NCBI GenBank assembly: GCA_002372465.1
Contig: DFGW01000023.1
Location: forward strand, 1-23,353
DNA from: Butyrivibrio sp. UBA3740
Lineage (GTDB): Bacteria; Bacillota; Clostridia; Lachnospirales; Lachnospiraceae
DNA: 23,353 bases
Direction: 5' to 3'
In this document: piece by piece, positions 15,201-21,200 of the stretch
Layout of the letters: each line of letters opens with the position of its first letter
Numbering within the stretch: position 1 is the first letter of the stretch
The notes under the pieces: model-generated
Seen by the model: the letters and a program-made list of their open reading frames with translations, nothing else
What the model was told of the DNA's origin: nothing
Databases searched by the model: none
Program-made: the position numbers and the translations under genes

Positions 15201-17723
15201 GGATACAACGGTGGACATATCACATACTCTTATGTTGATGAAAAAGATACTTACTCACCTGCCAGCACAAATCTGAACTACAACAATCTTTCAATCAAGT
15301 ACAAACGTAAGAGCTATACACTTCAGTTTGTAGATGTAACACCAGGTGATAACACTACATCGGATGTTACCAGCTACACAGTTAAGTATGAGGCACCTCT
15401 TAGCGGATATGCTTCAACTGAGAACACCAAGACCCATGATGGTTATATTTTCAAGGGCTGGTATGAAGATAAGGAAGGAACTCAGGAGTTCATATTCAGT
15501 ACCACAATGCCTGCAGCTGACAAGATTGTCTACGGCGTATGGGAGCCTGCTACCTATAAGGTAACACTCCTTGGAAACGGCGGAACTCTTTCTGATGATG
15601 CGGCAACAAGATTTAAGTTTGATGATGATAACAACCCGTATTTGGAAGTGCTTCCTACATCCGGCGTAACAGAGCCTATGATCGCAGGAGTATACACAAA
15701 GGAAGGCTACATCTTTACCGGATGGTCCAATGAAGACGGATCACAGTTCTGCTATGGTAAGATCAACAGTGACATTACCCTTACAGCAGGCTGGAGAAGA
15801 GTAGCACCTGTATATGTAAGATTTGATGCTGATCCTGAGGGAAAAGGCATCGGTTCATATACAGAGGGAAGATACCACTCAGATGGCAAAGCATATGCAA
15901 GTAATTCCGCATTTGTATTCGCAGCACCTCCTACAAACGTAGATGAGGAATATGTATTCTTTGCCTGGGAGTATAACGGGAAACAGTACAATCCTAACGA
16001 CAAGGCTGCCATCGTTGAGTCTCTCATCGAAGATGCTGACGGAGAAAAGGATTATATCACTGTAAAGGCTGTATACAAGAAGAAGGGCGAGCCCGGAACA
16101 GAACCCGAAGACGTTGAGATCAAGTATGATCCTAACGTTTCTTCGATAGAAAAACAGCTCTCCGATATCTCTTTTGCAGAGGGAATCACACTTAATGCTG
16201 ATGAGGGAACTCGCTACAGCATTGGAAGAATCCCTGTAAATGAGGGTGTTGTGGCTAAAGGACAGATCTTTATTGTAGAGAAATACCAAATTGAGAGCTG
16301 GAACACAATGCCTGACGGATCAGGACTTAAAGTTGATCTTGGTAAGAAGTACATCGCAGCTGACAATAAGGACGACAAAGAAAAACCAAAGGCCAATTCA
16401 AAGGCCAACGTTCTTTATGCTCAGTGGGTAAGCACAGGTTCTGTTGAAGTTACAGTTCACATCATTGGTAAGAAGGCACAGGAAACCTTTGACGGCGAGC
16501 TTAAGAGTGTTGAGGGATACATTATTTCCTTCGATGAGCAGCCTTATGACGAGATTGCAAGAAATACCGCAGCAGGAACAGTTCTTGGCACAGCTCCGGA
16601 AGGATTTGATGTAAAGGATATCAAGTGTGCCAAGGCTGCAAAGGCAGAGGGCGTTGCGCCTGATACCTATCCTATGGGACTGACAGAAAAGGATTTCTCC
16701 TACACCGGCGATAAGACAGCCTTTACCGTAACCTTTGATGTTCACGATGGCGAGCTTGAGATCGTTGCCGGAGATAAGATTCCTCTGACAATGACTTCAA
16801 AGGATGTAAACTCTGTATATAACGGCATGTATCAGACCTATGTACTTCTTCCGGGAGTTGATCCTGAACAGACAGAAGGAACAGAGAATGCTGTTGAGTC
16901 GGCTATCAATGGAATCAGGCAGATTTGGAATGATTTCTTTGTAATTACAGCAGATGCTGCAGCAGAGGGCGAAGTTGAATTTACATATCATGGCCAGAAG
17001 TACGTTGCTACAAATGTTAAGATACAGGCTTCCGGAGCAGACTACGGAACTTATGACTTTGAGCTGGTAAATCCTATTTCAGATATCAGGATCATGCTTG
17101 GAGAAAAAGATGTAACAGAGTGCTTTGAGATTAAAACCAAACTTGGCGTTCTTAACATCGAAAAGGCCGTGCTTACTATAACAGCAATTGATAATTGGAA
17201 ATTTGTAAACACAAATGATCCCGAGCTTAAATTGTTTATCGATGGACTTGTTGGTTCTGACAGTGTCGAGGGAATGTTCAAGGCAGTTCGTGACGAGGGC
17301 GAGACGGTAAGATCTTATCCTATCCACGTAGTAAGAACTGAGGCTGAGGAAGGCTACCTGGTTGAAGCGGACCTTGAGTACAATGTTCTTGATAACTACA
17401 AACTGATTATCAATGAGGGAACATTCCGCATCAGAGCAAGAACTAACCCGAATCCTCCTGATGACAATCCTACCGGAGACCCTGGAACACCGACGACTCC
17501 TACAGAGACACCGGCTCCTTCAGGAGTGGTTCTTGGAGCAACCAGAGGAAATGAACAGGTTCTCGGAGCAACAAGGGAGCAGGCAGCGGTTCTTGGAGCA
17601 AGACGTGGAAGAACAGAAGATTCCACCAATAACCTGGCAAGGATGCTGGCAATTCTGATAGCAGGAGTAGTATCCGTTTCACTCCTTGCAACAGGCAGAA
17701 AAAAGGAGGAAGAAGAGCAGTAA
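12249..17723 (+). CDS. Giant surface protein with Listeria-Bacteroides-type repeats, C-terminal anchor
   Basis: This 1824-aa exported protein is probably an adhesin or glycan-binding cell-surface protein. Parts in order: signal peptide (cleavage likely after A33), Glu-rich low-complexity stretch (35-155), first repeat domain (158-237, GYEFVNWTDAEG), a FPEGT...EIQPADSKYVHVS...IHDHDGG...FSIFII domain (254-374), further Listeria-Bacteroides (InlB B-type) repeats (about 378-640 and 1020-1180, for example GYIFKGWYEDKEGTQ), a Tyr/Asn-rich middle (about 640-1020), MBG-like domains (about 1390-1730, NDPELKLFIDGLVGSD), a Pro/Thr linker, three VLGA(T/R)R motifs (1761-1786), a hydrophobic span (about 1795-1815) and tail RKKEEEEQ. 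There is no LPXTG. The start has AAGGAGGT 6 bases upstream. It is paralogous to the next giant gene, and a terminator follows. Confidence 0.9.
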   Translation: MSKKCNRLLAFLLAFALVLTTFGSDWASVKTFADEGSDETPAVTTSAEAEPAQEVQSEEPSDEGGDDEYVEESEGSSEEEVAPAEEPQGEEIASEGEGEGQGENLEGEGTEGEEPEVTEEDPEAIDPEKVDPEAVDPEALEKEAAEKAAKEKEETEKTTVTVTYESTKGGSVSPKSETIDPEDEEAAFKGSTAAPWNDGYEFVNWTDAEGNQVSEDATFVPSDITEDATFTAHFTAVENIKELMPELSKTQSAGGMTVSVSAEEGLFPEGTSINISPISDDDALATAQDALGEKVNSAKGVDITFVYNGEEIQPADSKYVHVSISLDQALDGDDFALIHDHDGGLDVIEDADVSATGASFDANQFSIFIIADTDQPGQDIRKVVEYKFWNDPEMTSELISQKVKNDDELFDPGYPTSINNSEKQRFIKWEKEDGSDISFGTVSDITESTPAVVNIIPVIEETYYVQYHGLEDEIAYVEEYKVVSDNPDSKYIDLLSQHSLKADNGEAFAGWSKSNASDKSSRELVSANGKENWIDVTEEDRWDVYAKIISAYWIHFNGNGVGASYTAPTYLKAGQTLSEISAANPTREGYAFVGWALSADATQAMSGEVLAKEIQKVADAETKTLDLYAVWQAEGETFFTVILWKQKVTDKYDQDISNNTYDYYKSYKKDGVAVGTDITDELISSAVGKDYKGTVGDKGFTFEDHTSFINTSTGNATTKIEARGNTVVNVYYEREVITLTFYTYGAAQGYIATDEISNNETYYGTDGQENFFELEKHSDYSFEMSYTVGRGRNSRTYSYSGDVYTRHVEGYGFYAHYVYDKADPPYSSRNYYGLVDGDYVPITIVQTETVTWFKKGTSEEYQGIRFRKAKAGDTNWNVYDTYTALYGQTLSDAGYSWPVNADWYDKHSSDGTASGIHTTFIDTFINSYDYYGKNVAYGNYSVTHYKEGLEEGTYKEANKSYVSGYATFYFSNKYEGFVVDSYQCGYNGGHITYSYVDEKDTYSPASTNLNYNNLSIKYKRKSYTLQFVDVTPGDNTTSDVTSYTVKYEAPLSGYASTENTKTHDGYIFKGWYEDKEGTQEFIFSTTMPAADKIVYGVWEPATYKVTLLGNGGTLSDDAATRFKFDDDNNPYLEVLPTSGVTEPMIAGVYTKEGYIFTGWSNEDGSQFCYGKINSDITLTAGWRRVAPVYVRFDADPEGKGIGSYTEGRYHSDGKAYASNSAFVFAAPPTNVDEEYVFFAWEYNGKQYNPNDKAAIVESLIEDADGEKDYITVKAVYKKKGEPGTEPEDVEIKYDPNVSSIEKQLSDISFAEGITLNADEGTRYSIGRIPVNEGVVAKGQIFIVEKYQIESWNTMPDGSGLKVDLGKKYIAADNKDDKEKPKANSKANVLYAQWVSTGSVEVTVHIIGKKAQETFDGELKSVEGYIISFDEQPYDEIARNTAAGTVLGTAPEGFDVKDIKCAKAAKAEGVAPDTYPMGLTEKDFSYTGDKTAFTVTFDVHDGELEIVAGDKIPLTMTSKDVNSVYNGMYQTYVLLPGVDPEQTEGTENAVESAINGIRQIWNDFFVITADAAAEGEVEFTYHGQKYVATNVKIQASGADYGTYDFELVNPISDIRIMLGEKDVTECFEIKTKLGVLNIEKAVLTITAIDNWKFVNTNDPELKLFIDGLVGSDSVEGMFKAVRDEGETVRSYPIHVVRTEAEEGYLVEADLEYNVLDNYKLIINEGTFRIRARTNPNPPDDNPTGDPGTPTTPTETPAPSGVVLGATRGNEQVLGATREQAAVLGARRGRTEDSTNNLARMLAILIAGVVSVSLLATGRKKEEEEQ
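12609..12668 (+). repeat. Four 15-bp repeats encoding DPE-x-x pentapeptides
   Basis: Four consecutive pentapeptides (DPEAI, DPEKV, DPEAV, DPEAL) sit in the acidic spacer after the signal peptide of the first giant protein. The DNA units are similar but not identical, consistent with slippage-prone low-complexity sequence. Confidence 0.75.
17529..17618 (+). repeat. Three 30-bp tandem repeats encoding VLGA(T/R)R motifs
   Basis: Three units of 10 residues each begin with VLGATR, VLGATR and VLGARR (codons starting at 17529, 17559 and 17589). They lie between the Pro/Thr linker and the C-terminal hydrophobic span, the place where sortase-anchored proteins carry LPXTG. The GTTCTTGGAGCA core is nearly identical in DNA among the units. 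Confidence 0.8.
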
Positions 17724-17774
17724 TTGCCGGAGCAGTCAGGGATTAAGAATTAAATAGTTAAGCACAAAGGGTGA

Positions 17775-17815
17775 AAAGAGCCGGTTCCGAAAAAATGGGG
17801 CCGGCTCTTTCTTTA
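17775..17815 (+). terminator. Intrinsic terminator after giant gene 1
   Basis: A 14-bp stem (AAAGAGCCGGTTCC 17775-17788 with GGGGCCGGCTCTTT 17797-17810, two G-U pairs), an 8-base loop and a CTTTAT tail. This separates the two giant genes into different transcription units. Confidence 0.85.
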
Positions 17816-17928
17816 TACTTCATTGGAATTCTGTTTATTAATTTTAGATAAAATTATGAAAAGCAATTTTTATTTCAAATATTTACGTGTAAAATAATAT
17901 AAAGTTTCACACTTTTTTCACAAAAAAG

Positions 17929-17980
17929 ACAAAAAAATTTCAAATTATGATTATTGCCATGATGGGTGTTTTTATAAAAT
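17929..17980 (+). promoter_or_regulatory. Conserved 52-bp cis element, copy 2
   Basis: This is the second copy of the element at 12153-12204, with the same order and spacing: ACAAAAAAATTTCA, ATGAT boxes at 17947-17951 and 17959-17963, and palindrome TTTTATAAAA at 17970-17979. It ends 24 bases before the ATG of the small 83-aa gene, so that gene and the second giant gene appear to share this promoter region. The surrounding 17724-17928 holds only the terminator and AT-rich sequence. Confidence 0.65.
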
Positions 17981-18004
17981 GACATAGTGAAAGGATACTA
18001 TCTT

Positions 18005-18256
18005 ATGAAAAAGAGTGAAATGGCAAGCAATATGCCTCGTGCGATGGATAGACATAAAAGCACTTTCATTGTGAAGATTGAGTACTGCCAGCATGGAACG
18101 TGGCAGGGCAAGGTTATCTGGGCGGAAGAGAACCGGACCGAGCGTTTCAGGAGTGCTCTTGAGTTATTAAAGTTGATGAACGAAGCAGTTGCAGTAGCAA
18201 ACAATGATCTTAAGAGGGAGGTTCAAACATGTTTAAGAAGTGGAACAGATTTTTAG
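18005..18256 (+). CDS. Small 83-aa protein overlapping the start of giant gene 2
   Basis: This short protein has no signal peptide. I chose the ATG at 18005 over a GTG at 17987 because AAAGGA (17990-17995) lies 9 bases upstream of it. The core, FIVKIEYCQHGTWQGKVIWA then ENRTERFRSALELLKLMNEA (about residues 21-60), looks like a compact alpha/beta domain of about 40 residues. I have an impression of similar TWQGxVxW...FRSxLELxKL small proteins in Lachnospiraceae but cannot name a family. Its last 28 bases overlap the start of the giant gene in another frame, so translation of the two is probably coupled. No matching gene precedes giant gene 1. It may regulate, or chaperone export of, the surface protein. 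That is inference. Confidence 0.72.
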   Translation: MKKSEMASNMPRAMDRHKSTFIVKIEYCQHGTWQGKVIWAEENRTERFRSALELLKLMNEAVAVANNDLKREVQTCLRSGTDF

Positions 18257-21200
18257 CATTTCTTCTGTGTTTAGCGCTGGTTGTTACCACATTCGGTAGC
18301 GATTTTGCCAGCGTAAAGGTTTATGCTACAGAAGAAGAGTCCCAGGAAGTTGAAGTGGACAACTCCCAGGATGAGACACATTTAAGCGACCTTTCAGAGG
18401 CCGAGGAGATTCCTGAAACGGTAGAATCTTCGGAAGAGGGTGAATCCGAAGAAGTCGTTGAAGCTACTGTTGAAGAAACACAGAATGAGGAGACTGAACC
18501 GGAAGTGGAGCCGGTTGAGCCTTCTGAGCCTGCTGAGCCTGCTGAGCCTTCTGAGCCGACTGAGCCTGTAGAGGGTGAGACTCCTGCAGAGGAAGATACA
18601 GTTAAGTATCTTGTGGATGAGGAAGGAAATCTCATCCTCGACGAGAATGGAAATCCTATCCCTGTTCAGGAAGAGCCTGCTGCAGAAGAGCCTGCAGAGG
18701 AAGAAAAAGAAGTTAAGGAACAGAAGCTTGTAACTGTACGTTACAAGGCTGCCAAGGGTGGTAAGGTAAGCAGATCAAAAGAGACTGTAGACCTTAACGA
18801 CGATGAGGCTGCCTTTGAAGGTGCTACAGCTTCTGCTATTAATGATGAATATACATTCACAGGATGGGTAGATGCAAACGGAGAACCTGTTTGTGGGGAT
18901 CCTACCTTTGTTCCTGCTGATGTTTCTGAAGATGCCACTTTTACAGCGAACTTTGTAGCTGCTGAGGACATCGCAGACCGTATGCCTTCCCTTAAGGCAG
19001 AGGATGTACATACAGGTGGAATGATCGTTAACGTTGAAGCTGAGGTGGGTATTTTCCCTGCCGGCACAACAGTTGATATTCACGCCATCCCTGATTCTGA
19101 TGCTCTTGAGACTGCCAAGGATACTCTTGGTGAGTCTGTAAAAGAGGCAAAGGGTGTTGATATCTCTTTCATCTATAACGATGATGAGATTCAGCCTGCT
19201 GATTCCAAGTATGTTCATGTTTCAATTGAACTTGAGCAGTCACTTGAAGGTGATGACTTCTCTCTGATCCATGATCATGATGGTGGCACTGAGGTTGTCG
19301 AAGACGCGGTTGTAACAGCAGATGGTGCTGAATTTGATTCTAACAAGTTCTCTATCTTCATCATCGCAGAAAATGGCGACGATTCTGATGATGACGAGGA
19401 AGCATATAAGGCTGTAGCTGAGTATATTTTCTATGACGCTGACCAGACAACAGTTCTTGCCAGCCAGAAAGTTAAGAAGGGCGACTATGTTGTAAGTCCC
19501 GGACTCCCTAATCTTGGAGAAAACCAGGAATTCCGTGGATGGTATAAAGACGGCGATTTTACGGATGAAAATAAGATCACATTCTCCCCTATGACAGTAG
19601 AAGGAGAGCTGGTTGATGCTTTTGCAGTTGATTTTGTTGAGGCAAATTCAACTGTAAAGATCTATCCCAATATCAAGAGTACATATTATGTAACATTCTA
19701 TGGCGTAGACGGCGAGATCCACTGCGTTCAGCAGATCGATGTGGAAGGCAATGCTGAGCCTACTTTCGATACAAGCAAGGTTACAGTTACTCCTAAGGAA
19801 GCCGGACAGGCTCTCAAGGGATGGGCTACAACTGATGGTGGAACTACAGTTGTTAATGACGACGGAGAAGGCATCGTTAACGCACGCCTTCACGACGAGC
19901 TGTATCCTGTCATAATTGATGCCTACTGGGTACGTTTTGAAGGAAACGGCAGAGGCGCATCCTTTACAGGCCCTCAGTATCTGGTAAAGGATCAGAAACT
20001 TGGTGACGTTTTAGCTAAAGTTAAGGCTAATCCTGAAAGAAGCGGTTATGAATTCCTGGGATGGTCTAAGACTCCTGATGGAGATGTTCTGTCACAATCT
20101 GAGAAAGATCAGAAAATTCAGGATGCAGTCGGTTCAAATGGCGAGATCACTCTTTACGCTGTATGGTCAGGCAATGCCACAGCCAACTATACAATCATTT
20201 TCTGGGAGCAGAAGATTACTGATACAGTTACTACTCCTGATGCGGAAAAGAGCTATGACTATAAGTCCAGTTTTGTAGTAAGTGGTTCAACAGGTGTTGA
20301 GCTTACTGAGGATGTCATAAATGCAGCTCTTGCAAGAGTTACTTCTAATCCAAGGAATATCCAGAGCCTTAATGATACCGGATTTGAGTATAGAACTTTT
20401 GAAGTGTCTACAGATGATAAGATGGCTGATCCTGATGGAACAACTATTGTTAATGTTAAGTATGACAGAGAGGTTATTACCCTCAACTTTGACCTGAACG
20501 GATCATATACCGAGCATTACACTAAGGTGAACAATCCTAATTACAATTCCGGAACTGTGTACTATGGATATGCAAATGGGGAGTATGTAAGACTTGATGT
20601 ACAGGCAAGCACTGTAAATGTATGGCGCCGCAAGGACAATAATAATACGTACACCGGTAAATTATACTCCGGAAGGCATTGGTATGATGATATATCTGAG
20701 ACTGATGCAATCTTAAGATATAATAATGGTTATGCGGTATATGGCGATGTCGGATTCATCAATTATAATTTTAAAGAAGTAAAATACATCACAGAAACTG
20801 TTAAGAAACCATACCTCAATGGAAATGAATATACTGGATCTGTATACATTCAGCAGGATCATCAAGCCAGTGGATGGCATCCGGTAGTTACACTTACAGG
20901 ATTATATGGTCAGTCAATAGGAGATCTTTGGCCAGAATACTATAACGGTACGAATTATTGGTGGTGGGAAAATGAATACTCTTACTATGGCTCAAATACA
21001 AGAATGACTTTTCTGGATACATTCTCTGCTTCATATACTTATTATGGAAATGAAGCTTCAAATACAAATGGTAAAGTAATTCATGTACAGCAGGGAGCCG
21101 ATGGACAATATGATTATTCAAATCCTTCCAATCAGTCTACAGTAAAAGACAGCAGGGCATCTAATGGCGGTGGATTTGGCTTTACAAACAAATACCCGAA

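Noticed and set aside
17440..17723. LPXTG-type sortase signal in the first giant protein
   Set aside because: No LPXTG or close variant was found. Only the VLGA(T/R)R motifs precede the hydrophobic span, and no sortase gene is in the window.
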